Below, one piece after another: positions 44,383 through 53,274 of a DNA stretch of 64,000 nt. The stretch spans positions 1 to 64,000 of the forward strand of contig JBMOLL010000015.1 in the NCBI GenBank assembly GCA_049325415.1. Direction: 5' to 3'. The notes under the pieces are model-generated. The model did no database searches, was not told the origin of the DNA, and saw only the letters and a list, made by a program, of their open reading frames with translations. The DNA comes from JBMOLL01 sp049325415 (GTDB lineage Bacteria > Bacteroidota > Bacteroidia > Bacteroidales > GCA-2748055). Each line of letters begins with the position of its first letter. Positions within the stretch are counted from its first letter, which is position 1. A program made the translations under genes and the position numbers.

Positions 44383-45319
44383 CTGAAATCTTTTTTATCC
44401 GGTAAGGCTTTTTATGCTGCGATTCGTAATAGGTCCGCATGAGGATCTCTGAAATGATCCCTATCGTAAGGATCTGGATCCCGCCCAGGGTGAGCATAAA
44501 ACCAAGCAGCAACAGGGGCTTTCCCCAGATATCGTGACCCAGCAGCTTGAGAATGAAGAAATAGAGATCAATGAGAGCCCCACCTCCAAAGGTGATGATC
44601 CCCAGGGTACCAAAAAAATGGATCGGCCGGTTCTGGTACCTTTTAAGGAACATGATCAGGAAGAGATCGCTGATGACCTTGAAGGTGCGGTTCATTCCAT
44701 ATTTTGATTTACCGAATTTCCGGGGATGATGCTGCACAGGTACCTGAACAATGGTAGCTCCCTGCAGCACGGCCAGAACAGGTATAAAACGATGCAGTTC
44801 CCCGTAAAGGCCAAGGTTTTTGGCGATGTCCTGGCGGAAAACCCTCAGGGAACAGCCATAATCCCTCAGTTTGACACCGGTGATCATGCGGATAAAGAAA
44901 TTGGCAATACGACTCGGTAATTTGCGGGAGATCGCTGCATCCTGCCGGTCGACCCGTTCACCCGCCACAACATCACAGTCCTTATCGAGCAGGGTCTGAA
45001 GCATCATGGGTACGTCGGCAGGATCGTTCTGCATGTCGCCGTCAAGTGTAACGACATATTCGCCGGTGGCATAATCAATGCCGGCCGACATGGCCGAACT
45101 CTGCCCGTAGTTTGTCACCAGGTTTATTGCCACCAGCCTTGCATCCGATTTTGAGATCTCTTCCATAACCGACCAGCTTTTGTCCTTACTCCCGTCATTA
45201 ACAAGCACTATCTCAAACGGATAGCCGGTTGGTTCCATGGCCTTTACGATGCTTTCGTAAAGTGCCCTGACGTTCTCTTCCTCATTATATACCGGGATGA
45301 CAAATGATACTTTCTCCAT
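44360..45319 (-). CDS. Polyprenyl-phosphate GT2 glycosyltransferase (ArnC/GtrB-like)
   Basis: A 319-residue enzyme with VSFVIPVYNEEENVRALYES, LVNDGSKDKSW, TLDGDMQNDP and RDYGCSLRVF, and two C-terminal spans. It is expected to make a polyprenyl-phosphate sugar on the cytoplasmic face. I start it at the ATG at 45319 (MEKVSFVIPVYN); the frame is open for 67 codons upstream, but that stretch has no family similarity. First gene of the minus-strand glycan operon. Confidence 0.9.
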   Translation of the reverse strand: MEKVSFVIPVYNEEENVRALYESIVKAMEPTGYPFEIVLVNDGSKDKSWSVMEEISKSDARLVAINLVTNYGQSSAMSAGIDYATGEYVVTLDGDMQNDPADVPMMLQTLLDKDCDVVAGERVDRQDAAISRKLPSRIANFFIRMITGVKLRDYGCSLRVFRQDIAKNLGLYGELHRFIPVLAVLQGATIVQVPVQHHPRKFGKSKYGMNRTFKVISDLFLIMFLKRYQNRPIHFFGTLGIITFGGGALIDLYFFILKLLGHDIWGKPLLLLGFMLTLGGIQILTIGIISEILMRTYYESQHKKPYRIKKISGGEEKAA

Positions 45320-45457
45320 GATCCTTTTTTTCAACGGGTTATCAATTAACAGACGAAATAGCCCGTTTGTCTGAATGAAGCCGAAAATTAACCAAATTAG
45401 CCCGAAATCCATCCATGGGTACAAATATTTCTTTATCGGACAGAAGTTGCCTTGCCT

Positions 45458-45488
45458 TTTCTCCTGCCGGTGATAATAACTATATTTG
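45458..45488 (+). promoter_or_regulatory. Probable promoter of the 763-residue membrane protein gene
   Basis: Perfect -7 element TATATTTG at 45481-45488, with a weaker TTTC at 45458-45461 as -33 box and a 19-base spacer. A start near 45495 would give a leader of about 25 bases. Confidence 0.5.
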
Positions 45489-45518
45489 AAAATAATTTTG
45501 CACGCGAATGCCGGTTTC

Positions 45519-47810
45519 ATGAAAAAACGACTATCCCGCCATCATCTGGCCCTGCTGGCCGTAACAGCAACAGCTTTTCTGATCCTCCTGTTTGTTTTTG
45601 CAAGGGTAATAAAAGCACCGAACCAGTATCTGTACTCGGCACATGGAGATGCCGTGAAGAGTTACTATAATTTTTGTTATTACCTGCGCTACGACTCGGG
45701 TATCCGGCATGACGGGGTCAATTATCCCTACGGGGACCACCTGCAGTACATGAATTCGCATCCGCTGTATGTACAGCTTATTAAATTCATCGATACACAC
45801 GTTTACCCGCTGGCCGATCATGGTGTGGGGGTGCTCAACCTGACCATGATCTTTGCCCTGCTTCTGGCAGTGCCATTCCTTTTCCTGATCCTGCGGAAAT
45901 TTGCCTTACCACCCCTGTATGCTTCAATTACCGCACTGATCATCCTGTTCCTGACCCCTCAACTGGATCGTATCGGCGGTCATTTTGAAATGGTCTATGC
46001 CTTTTTTATCCCGCTTTACTGGTACCTGCTGATCCTGTGGCAGGAAGGTAAAAGACGGGGCTTAATGACGGTTCTCCTTCTCCTTACGGCTCTCGCGGGC
46101 GGATTCACCAGCGCTTATTATTCCGCCCTGCTGATGCTGCTTCCCTTTGCCGTCCTGCTGGTGGAGATCTGGAATCACCGTCGCGATCTCAGGTCCTACC
46201 TGAAAGAAGGTATTTCATTGTTGATGATCGCTGTCCTTCCCCTGGTGATGGTGAAAGGCGTCGTTTCCTTCACCGACTGGGCCGGCGACCGTCCCGACAA
46301 TCCATGGGGTTTCTTTATCTTCCATTCCAATCTTTTCAGCATCTTCCTCCCACCGCGTTCCATGCTCACCGAGCTGACGAATAACTGGAGTGCCCTGAAA
46401 TTCCAGTGGGAAGGCAGAGCCTATGTCGGACTTCCGGCTACACTCACCGCCATCTCTTTTGTATTCTGGGTCGTTTTGCTGCTTCTGCAAAAGCGAAAAC
46501 CGGAATGGCGTCAGTTTTTCCCCGACAGGAAGATGAACACCTACCTGGCCGCCTCCATCCTTGTACTTATTTTTTCCATGGGGATCCCGTTCAACTGGGG
46601 ACTTGAGTTCCTCACCGACCTGCTGCCTCCCCTGAAGCAGTTCCGCTGTCTGGGTCGCTTCTCCTGGATCTTTTACTACACCTTTACAGTTTATACGGCC
46701 GTGATCCTGTATAAATTTTACCGCAGGTCGCGCCTGGCCGGCGCCGGGATCGCCGCTACCATTGTAGTGGTATTTGCCCTGTTTTACTGGGGCCTTGAAG
46801 CCGGGTCAAATGTAAAAAGGAGCACGCAACGGATCTTTAACCCGAACGAATTGCTGGAAGCCTCACCCAACAGGATCCTTGCAAGATTCGACAAAGCCGG
46901 TGTCGACCCCGGGGAGTTCCAGGCCATCCTGTTCCTTCCCTATGCCAACACCTGCGGCGACAAGATGATGTTCTCCCGCGGACTGGAAGCCTTCAGCCTG
47001 GCCATGGCCTGTAGTTTTCAGACCGGTCTGCCGATCGTCGAGAGTTTCTCCCCCCGGCTTTCCTTTTCCCAGGCCATGAGCTCCATCCAGTTGCTCTCCG
47101 ATCCGGCCATTTACAAGACCCGCGTCGATGACATGAATGAAAAACCACTGCTGCTTGTCATCCGTGATGAAGAACTGAATGAGCACGAACTCCGGCTGGC
47201 CTCAAAGGCAGAGGCCATCTGGCAGGGCGAGGGTGTGACTTATGCGCGCTTAGCGGTAAGCGCCTTTAACGAGGATCACAGCAAATGGAAGGCCCATTAC
47301 CTGGCAGTCAGGGATTCCCTGTCGTGTGCAGGATCCGTCTGCAGCACAAACGCCCCGGAAAACATCATTTACCGGGATTTTGACGATGAATCCACGGTAA
47401 ACAGCTTCACCGGACCGGGGGCACTCTACCTGAAAAAGGGCTCCGTTGAACTGCTGAATGAGGATTTGTCGCCCCGGTTTGGGACCGAGCCCGTGGAAAT
47501 CTCCTTCTGGCTTTTCCTCGATCACCGCACCGACAATATGCCCGAGGCGGAGCTCATCATTACCGATGGTGACGGCAGGCAGGTGGAGCGGCGAAAGATC
47601 GAAACGCGCTCGGTTCACGATACCGACGGACTATGGGTGAGGATCAGCACGGAACTCACCCCGGTTGCAGGGCAAAACTGCCGGCTGACGCTGAAAGGGA
47701 AATACATTACTGTCGATGACCTCCTGGTAAAGCCAGTGAATTCGGAGGTGCTGATCAGGAAAGGCACGGGCTCTGACCTGTTTAATAATTTCAGGGTTGA
47801 AAAAGACTGA
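45519..47810 (+). CDS. Large membrane glycosyltransferase-like protein
   Basis: A 763-residue protein. About twelve membrane spans fill residues 1-430, with an early acidic loop (YSAHGDAVKSYYNFCYYLRY) and GGHFEMVYAFFIPLYWYLL. A large extracytoplasmic region follows, ending in a beta-rich domain that resembles a carbohydrate-binding module. This fits GT-C-like proteins of surface glycans; the exact family was not recognised. I use the ATG at 45519; an in-frame TTG at 45486 overlaps the promoter. Confidence 0.7.
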   Translation: MKKRLSRHHLALLAVTATAFLILLFVFARVIKAPNQYLYSAHGDAVKSYYNFCYYLRYDSGIRHDGVNYPYGDHLQYMNSHPLYVQLIKFIDTHVYPLADHGVGVLNLTMIFALLLAVPFLFLILRKFALPPLYASITALIILFLTPQLDRIGGHFEMVYAFFIPLYWYLLILWQEGKRRGLMTVLLLLTALAGGFTSAYYSALLMLLPFAVLLVEIWNHRRDLRSYLKEGISLLMIAVLPLVMVKGVVSFTDWAGDRPDNPWGFFIFHSNLFSIFLPPRSMLTELTNNWSALKFQWEGRAYVGLPATLTAISFVFWVVLLLLQKRKPEWRQFFPDRKMNTYLAASILVLIFSMGIPFNWGLEFLTDLLPPLKQFRCLGRFSWIFYYTFTVYTAVILYKFYRRSRLAGAGIAATIVVVFALFYWGLEAGSNVKRSTQRIFNPNELLEASPNRILARFDKAGVDPGEFQAILFLPYANTCGDKMMFSRGLEAFSLAMACSFQTGLPIVESFSPRLSFSQAMSSIQLLSDPAIYKTRVDDMNEKPLLLVIRDEELNEHELRLASKAEAIWQGEGVTYARLAVSAFNEDHSKWKAHYLAVRDSLSCAGSVCSTNAPENIIYRDFDDESTVNSFTGPGALYLKKGSVELLNEDLSPRFGTEPVEISFWLFLDHRTDNMPEAELIITDGDGRQVERRKIETRSVHDTDGLWVRISTELTPVAGQNCRLTLKGKYITVDDLLVKPVNSEVLIRKGTGSDLFNNFRVEKD

Positions 47811-47861
47811 TCGGGCACCCTTGACGGGATCAGACAGGGAAAAAAATCAAACAGGAAGAAC

Positions 47862-48746
47862 GTGAAGAAGTATTTCAACCTTATTATTTACCTCTCCTTT
47901 ATTTTCCTGCTGGTTTTCCTGATCAGGCAGGATTATGTGCGGCCCCGCTTCCGGGAACCGCTTTTTCTCGCGGCATCGCTGGTTTTTCTTTTCGGAGGAT
48001 TTTTTCTGAGCGCAGTCAGCTGGCAACAGGCGCTGCGGGTGCACGGTGTTCGGATCCCCCTTAAAACTGCAGTGATATCGCACGGACAGGCCATTTTCTC
48101 CAAATATATCCCCGGGAAGATCTGGGTCATCCTCGGCCGGGCGGGTTACATTTCCGGCGACCGGAAAAGCATGGGCATGAATTCCTTCATTTCCCTGAAG
48201 GAGCAAATGGTTTATGTATGGGACGGTCTGGTGATCAGTACAGTCCCGACCTTCATCTTCTACGGATTCAAATGGTTCACCCTGATGGTGGCCGGGATAA
48301 CCCTGGCGCTCACCCTCGTGCTCTTCTCCGCCCGGATCCATGATCTGACTTTCAGGATCCTGGGAAGGATAATGAAAAAGAAACTGGAGTTCCCGGTCAT
48401 TCGCTTCCGTGAAGCCCTTCCAATGATCCTGTATACTTCCTTAATCTGGCTTTCCTGGTCGGCCGGCTTCCTGCTCTTTTCCTTTTCGCTTTCGGGGGAT
48501 ACAAAAGCTGTCATGGCTTTCTCCTTTCCCCTGAGCGTCAGCCTGGGCGTCATGGCTCTTATCATGCCGGGCGGACTCGGGGTTCGCGAAAGTGTGATCA
48601 CCGGTTACCTGATCCTCTGCGGAATGGGCACAGAAGACGCCGCTACCGTATCGATGATGAGCCGGTTCTGGTTTATGGCCGGTGAAGTCTTCATCTTCAT
48701 TACCGCACTGATCGTCGGTAAACTCCGGAGGAAACAGCCGGAATAA
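47862..48746 (+). CDS. Flippase-like / lysylphosphatidylglycerol-synthase TM domain protein
   Basis: A 294-residue membrane protein of the same PF03706-type family as 43489-44382, with several spans and the signature MPGGLGVRESVITGYLIL. It follows the large membrane protein by 51 bases on the plus strand. The two family members lie in opposite halves of the glycan region. Confidence 0.82.
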   Translation: MKKYFNLIIYLSFIFLLVFLIRQDYVRPRFREPLFLAASLVFLFGGFFLSAVSWQQALRVHGVRIPLKTAVISHGQAIFSKYIPGKIWVILGRAGYISGDRKSMGMNSFISLKEQMVYVWDGLVISTVPTFIFYGFKWFTLMVAGITLALTLVLFSARIHDLTFRILGRIMKKKLEFPVIRFREALPMILYTSLIWLSWSAGFLLFSFSLSGDTKAVMAFSFPLSVSLGVMALIMPGGLGVRESVITGYLILCGMGTEDAATVSMMSRFWFMAGEVFIFITALIVGKLRRKQPE

Positions 48747-48835
48747 GCAGAGATTCCCGTTTAAAGGAAACTAAAAACCCGGATCCGGTTTACTTAACCG
48801 ATATTTTCCAGACAGGCCACTCCTACTTCCTGCTT

Positions 48836-48937
48836 ATTTATCTTTACATTTTGGTATTTTAATTTCCAATTTACAAGTTTATTTTAATTTATCTTTACAT
48901 TTTAGCATTTTAATTTCCAATTTACAAGTTTATTTTT
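48836..48937. repeat. Two direct repeats of 51 bases
   Basis: Copies at 48836-48886 and 48887-48937 are nearly identical AT-rich sequences (TTTATCTTTACATTTTGGTA versus ...TTTTAGCA). The second copy runs directly into a promoter -7 element. I do not see this unit elsewhere in the window. Confidence 0.85.
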
Positions 48938-48945
48938 TACCTTTG
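48914..48945 (+). promoter_or_regulatory. Promoter of the DUF4143 ATPase gene
   Basis: Perfect -7 element TACCTTTG at 48938-48945 with TTTC at 48914-48917 as -33 box and a 20-base spacer. Transcription should begin about ten bases before the ATG at 48963. The -33 box lies inside the second 51-base repeat. Confidence 0.65.
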
Positions 48946-48962
48946 TGGGATAATTCCAGGCA

Positions 48963-50156
48963 ATGACACAGATCACAAGGATCAAACAGCAGGAACTTAC
49001 AAGGCAACTTGGCCGATTCCCGGTGGTTTGTATCACCGGACCGCGGCAGTGCGGGAAAACCACCCTGGCCAGGATGCTTATTCAGCAACTGGATCGCTCT
49101 GCCATTTTCCTTGATATGGAAGATGCCAGGAATTACAATACCATGGACTCGGCTCCGCTTTTTTTCGATGATCACCAGGACGAACTCATTGTAATCGACG
49201 AAGTCCAGCGCCGCCCGGAGCTGTTCCCCCAGATCCGCTACAGCGTTGATCAGCACGACCGTCCCGGGCGTTTCCTGCTACTTGGATCTGCTGCCCCGGA
49301 ATTGATCCGGACTTCCGGTGAATCCCTGGCTGGAAGGATCTTCTACATGGAACTTGGCCCGTTCAGCCTGCCCGAATCGGGAAACCTGGTCTCGGATCAG
49401 CAGCTCCATTTTTCCGGAGGTTTTCCCCGGGTGTTGATGAGTACTGACAGTGCATACCGGTCTGACTGGCTTGAACAGTACATCCGCACCTATATTGAAA
49501 AAGACCTGCCGTTGCTGGGACTCAGTGCATCCCCGGTAATCATCAGACGCCTCTGGGAAATGCTGGCCTGGCAGAATGGCAGCCTGTTCAATTCCTCTGA
49601 ACTGGGTAGGTCGCTCGGGCTCAATGCCCATACGGTAAACCGTTATATCGGCTACCTTGAAAACGCATACCTGGTCCAGCGGCTGCAGCCCTGGTACCTG
49701 AATATCGGAAAAAGGGTCAGTAAATCGCCAAAGATCTACATCCGGGATACCGGGATCCTGCACAGGCTTCTCCAGCTCAACGATTTTGACCAGTTACTGG
49801 GTCATCCGGCGCTGGGGAGTTCCTGGGAAAGCTTTGTTATTTCGCAGATCGGGTATTCCCTTCCGGCCGGCATGAGCCTGTTTTTTTACCGTACCCTGTC
49901 GGGAAATGAAATGGACCTGGTGATCTGCGGAGGAAGCAAAGTTCTGGCCACTGCTGAAATCAAATACAGTACCCGGCCCTCGGTATCCCGTGGACAGACA
50001 ACGGCCATTGCGGATCTTTCCAGTCCGGTTAACTTTATTATTACCCCTGGAACAGATGATTACAGGATCCGGGAAGACATTACCGTGACCAATACCCGGA
50101 ATTTTCTGTCAACCTATCTTCCCCGGCTCCAGGAACTCAGAACTGAAAATAGATAA
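48963..50156 (+). CDS. AAA+ ATPase with DUF4143 domain
   Basis: A 397-residue protein: AAA_14-type ATPase with Walker A GPRQCGKTT (26-34) and Walker B LIVIDEVQ (75-82), followed by a DUF4143 domain with SLGLNAHTVNRYIGYLENAY (winged-helix-like) and a nuclease-like YRTLSGNEMDLVI then AEIKYS. Many genomes carry scattered copies whose function is not settled. It is alone between two cell-envelope groups, and its 3' end overlaps the convergent MBOAT gene by 20 bases, both signs of independent acquisition. Confidence 0.9.
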   Translation: MTQITRIKQQELTRQLGRFPVVCITGPRQCGKTTLARMLIQQLDRSAIFLDMEDARNYNTMDSAPLFFDDHQDELIVIDEVQRRPELFPQIRYSVDQHDRPGRFLLLGSAAPELIRTSGESLAGRIFYMELGPFSLPESGNLVSDQQLHFSGGFPRVLMSTDSAYRSDWLEQYIRTYIEKDLPLLGLSASPVIIRRLWEMLAWQNGSLFNSSELGRSLGLNAHTVNRYIGYLENAYLVQRLQPWYLNIGKRVSKSPKIYIRDTGILHRLLQLNDFDQLLGHPALGSSWESFVISQIGYSLPAGMSLFFYRTLSGNEMDLVICGGSKVLATAEIKYSTRPSVSRGQTTAIADLSSPVNFIITPGTDDYRIREDITVTNTRNFLSTYLPRLQELRTENR

Positions 50157-51651
50157 ATGGCTGCAGGTCGGATGACCACGACTGGTAAATGATAAAGACC
50201 ACCACGGCGGCGATGACGGCCTGCAGCCATAAGCTCCGGTGCATGTACCATTTCATCAGTCCGTATTTCCAGCGGTTGGAAACCCAGTGCGTGAAGTAGC
50301 CCAGAGCCATGACCAGGAAAACCCAGCGGTAACTCCAGATAACATGCGGGATGACCGAACTGTTAAAGGCATGGAGCACCTGATTGATCAGGTCGCGGGC
50401 ATGCTGCATGGAATCGGAGCGGAACCAGATCCGCGTAAAGGTGATAAAGTTGAAGGTTAGGAAGATCTTCCAGAGCCTCACTGCCCAGTGCCTGCTGTTT
50501 TCGTACGGACTGATCTTCCTCCACAACTTGTATACCACCAGCCCGACCCCGTTCAAGCCGCCCCAGATCACAAACTGCCAGCTGGCGCCGTGCCACAGTC
50601 CGCCCAGCAGCATCGTGATCATCAGGTTGACGTCGGTGCGGATCCTTCCCTTTCGGTTACCGCCAAGGGGGATATAGAGATAATCCTTCAGCCAGGTGGA
50701 CAGGGAAATGTGCCAGCGTTTCCAGAAGTTTCCCACACTGGTGGCCTTGTAGGGGGAGTTGAAATTCCTTGGAAGCCGGAAGCCCAGCAGCAGGGCCACA
50801 CCTGTAGCAATATCGGTGTAACCCGAGAAATCGACATATACCTGGAGGGAGTAACCGTAAAGCGCCATCAGATTTTCAAATCCGGAGTAGCCGACAGGGT
50901 TGGCAAACACCCGGTCGATGAAGTTTACGGCAATGAAGTCGCCGATGAGGATCTTCTTGAATAATCCCTTTAAGATCATGTATATGGCATAGCCAAATTC
51001 CTCCCTGGTGAGATGGTATCTTTTGTACAGCTGGGGTACAAACTCGGAAGCCCTTACAATCGGGCCGGCGACAAGTTGTGGGAAAAACGATACATAAAAT
51101 CCAAAATCAAGCAGGTGCTTCACGGGTTCGACCTTCCCCCGGTAGATATCGACGGTATAGGAAATGGTCTGGAAGGTATAAAAGGAGATCCCCACGGGCA
51201 GCAGGATCGCTGAGATATCAAAATGGGTGCCGGTAAGTGCATTGGACCACTCCGCCAGGAAGTTTACCACCTGCAGGTCGAGATGGAACAGACGGTTCAG
51301 GGTATCCACGAACAGGTAGGTATACTTGAAGTAGGAAAGGATCAGGAGGTTAATGGCCACACTGGCCACCATTCCGGCTTTTTTCCAGGCCCGGCGCCGG
51401 GCCCTGTAGATCAGGTTTCCAAGGTAGTAGTCGGATACGGTCGAAAAGATCAGCAGGAAGAAAAAGAAGCCCGAGGTTTTCCAGTAGAAAAACAGGCTGG
51501 CGGCAAAGAGAAAGACATTCCGGGCGGCACGCTGCTTATAGATCAGGGAAAAGATCAGCAGTACGACGGCATAAAAGATCCAGAAATAGAGCTGGGTAAA
51601 GATAAGCGGCTTATCCGGGTTAAAGAGGAATATGTCGCGCAGTGAGAGCAT
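50137..51651 (-). CDS. MBOAT family membrane O-acyltransferase
   Basis: A 504-residue multi-span enzyme related to AlgI/PatA. It has FPQLVAGPIVRASEFVPQLY, FWKRWHISLSTWLKDYLYIP and GGLWHGASWQFVIWGG with the likely catalytic His354. Only about half similar in feel to the first MBOAT (22599). It follows an SGNH hydrolase gene by 66 bases and ends the run parA-parB-DUF5683-mltD-SGNH, which points to peptidoglycan O-acetylation; that role is inference. Confidence 0.93.
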   Translation of the reverse strand: MLSLRDIFLFNPDKPLIFTQLYFWIFYAVVLLIFSLIYKQRAARNVFLFAASLFFYWKTSGFFFFLLIFSTVSDYYLGNLIYRARRRAWKKAGMVASVAINLLILSYFKYTYLFVDTLNRLFHLDLQVVNFLAEWSNALTGTHFDISAILLPVGISFYTFQTISYTVDIYRGKVEPVKHLLDFGFYVSFFPQLVAGPIVRASEFVPQLYKRYHLTREEFGYAIYMILKGLFKKILIGDFIAVNFIDRVFANPVGYSGFENLMALYGYSLQVYVDFSGYTDIATGVALLLGFRLPRNFNSPYKATSVGNFWKRWHISLSTWLKDYLYIPLGGNRKGRIRTDVNLMITMLLGGLWHGASWQFVIWGGLNGVGLVVYKLWRKISPYENSRHWAVRLWKIFLTFNFITFTRIWFRSDSMQHARDLINQVLHAFNSSVIPHVIWSYRWVFLVMALGYFTHWVSNRWKYGLMKWYMHRSLWLQAVIAAVVVFIIYQSWSSDLQPFIYFQF

Positions 51652-51717
51652 GCAGTCCAGTCAGACGGGTTGTTAGTTTACAATGATAACGATTAGCCCA
51701 GAAATATCCATCACAGT

Positions 51718-53178
51718 TCAGTCATTTCTGCTCTCCTGGACCAGATAACGCCGGTAATCCTCCATCAGGGCATTGTAGAACATCTCCGACATCAGGTTGG
51801 CCCCTCTCGGAGTAAAATGCACGTAGTCGGAAATGGCCAGCGGCGGGTCGGCCTGGACAAACGAAGGCATGGAATTCTTCCCACCCATGGCCTCATACAT
51901 ATCCCAGAAGGCGCAACCATTCTCCAGTGCTGCATCCCTCAGGGCATTCCTGACGGGCTCAACCATGGCATTGGTGATGTATTTTCCGTCTTCCTTCACC
52001 GACATATCACCCGGTCCGATGACAATGAACGGAACATCGGGGCACAGCCGGCGCAGATAGCGCAGTTCTCTCCTGAAAGCTCGCTTATAAAAGCCGGGAT
52101 CCTTGATATAGGGAATGACATTGCCTCCAAACTGAAGGATCATCAGTTTCACCTTCATATCCCGGTACATATTTTTTAGAAGGGAGGAATCCATCCGGCT
52201 GAAAATGAGCCCCGAACTGCCTCGCATGGCAATATTATCGACAATCACGCCTTTCCTGGACTCAAAGGAAAGACCGTAAACCCTTCCCCCACCGGGCAGG
52301 GAAAGTCCCACCTGCAACCTGTCGGCTTTTTCGGGAGGGCTATAGCTGAGTATCTGGAAGCCTCCCCCGTTGACGGCCAGGGTATCGCGAATGGTGTCGT
52401 TGACACTGAAGGCTACAGCAGAAGAATCGGCGTAGGAATGGATGTACATCTTAACCCGGTCGAAACGGGAGGCCCGCCTGCCCGGCAGGAAATCAAAGGT
52501 GAGTGTCGACCAGTCGCCCGTTCCATGGTCGGGCAGGGCAGCAAAGGCTCCCATGGCACCGTAGGAATTATGGTGAACGGAACTGTCGCGCTTGCCGAAG
52601 ATGGTGAAGCGCTCCCACTCCCCGCTCCAGGTTTCGGCATAGGCAGGGTTGCCGGAATAAAGCGGGATAGCCGAGACAATGCCGCAGCCGTATCCCCCGA
52701 AAACCTTTTGAAAATTCTGCCGGATCAGCGAAGTCATCCGGTCGTTCTCAATCTGGGAATCGCCGTAGTGAACGATCCGCAGACTGCCCTCCCCCCTGGC
52801 AATCCGGTCGAGCTGCAGGTAAAACGGGAAAAGGAGGTTGGATTTGCGGTCGGGGAAAAGGATCGGGCAGGTCTTTTTCCGGATACTGTCGGAAGAAACC
52901 GCCAGCACCTCCACCGGATCGACGGTCCGGAGGGTGTCGGTGATTTCCGCTTCGGGTTCTGTGGGAATTTCAGGGATCGCATCTTCCGAGTAATCGATGA
53001 CGATCTGGCTGATATCGGCATAAAGCAGGGTATCCCGGCCCAGGATCTGCTCCGGCGTTGTGAACCTGAGCCGGATATCCCCCGAGATCTGTATGCCGTC
53101 TTTCGGAAAGAGTGCGGCAACAGTCAGGAGAAGGAGAAATACTCCGGCAAAAAATATCAGAATGCGGACGGGCTTCAT
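51718..53178 (-). CDS. SGNH/GDSL-family exported esterase or acyltransferase
   Basis: A 486-residue protein with an N-terminal membrane anchor (about residues 6-24), a variable acidic linker and an SGNH domain. GDS at 139-141 gives the nucleophile Ser141, and DYVH at 451-454 gives the catalytic Asp and His. A GGN segment before YIKDPG supplies the third block. Together with the next gene (MBOAT) it likely transfers or removes acetyl groups on a periplasmic polymer such as peptidoglycan. Confidence 0.88.
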   Translation of the reverse strand: MKPVRILIFFAGVFLLLLTVAALFPKDGIQISGDIRLRFTTPEQILGRDTLLYADISQIVIDYSEDAIPEIPTEPEAEITDTLRTVDPVEVLAVSSDSIRKKTCPILFPDRKSNLLFPFYLQLDRIARGEGSLRIVHYGDSQIENDRMTSLIRQNFQKVFGGYGCGIVSAIPLYSGNPAYAETWSGEWERFTIFGKRDSSVHHNSYGAMGAFAALPDHGTGDWSTLTFDFLPGRRASRFDRVKMYIHSYADSSAVAFSVNDTIRDTLAVNGGGFQILSYSPPEKADRLQVGLSLPGGGRVYGLSFESRKGVIVDNIAMRGSSGLIFSRMDSSLLKNMYRDMKVKLMILQFGGNVIPYIKDPGFYKRAFRRELRYLRRLCPDVPFIVIGPGDMSVKEDGKYITNAMVEPVRNALRDAALENGCAFWDMYEAMGGKNSMPSFVQADPPLAISDYVHFTPRGANLMSEMFYNALMEDYRRYLVQESRND

Positions 53179-53274
53179 GGTCCTGTTTAATTCATTTTAC
53201 AGAAGCGTAAACCAGTTACCTCCGTTTACTTCAGTTTCCACCCGGTTCAGCCCGGTCGGACCGGGCATCCAGCC

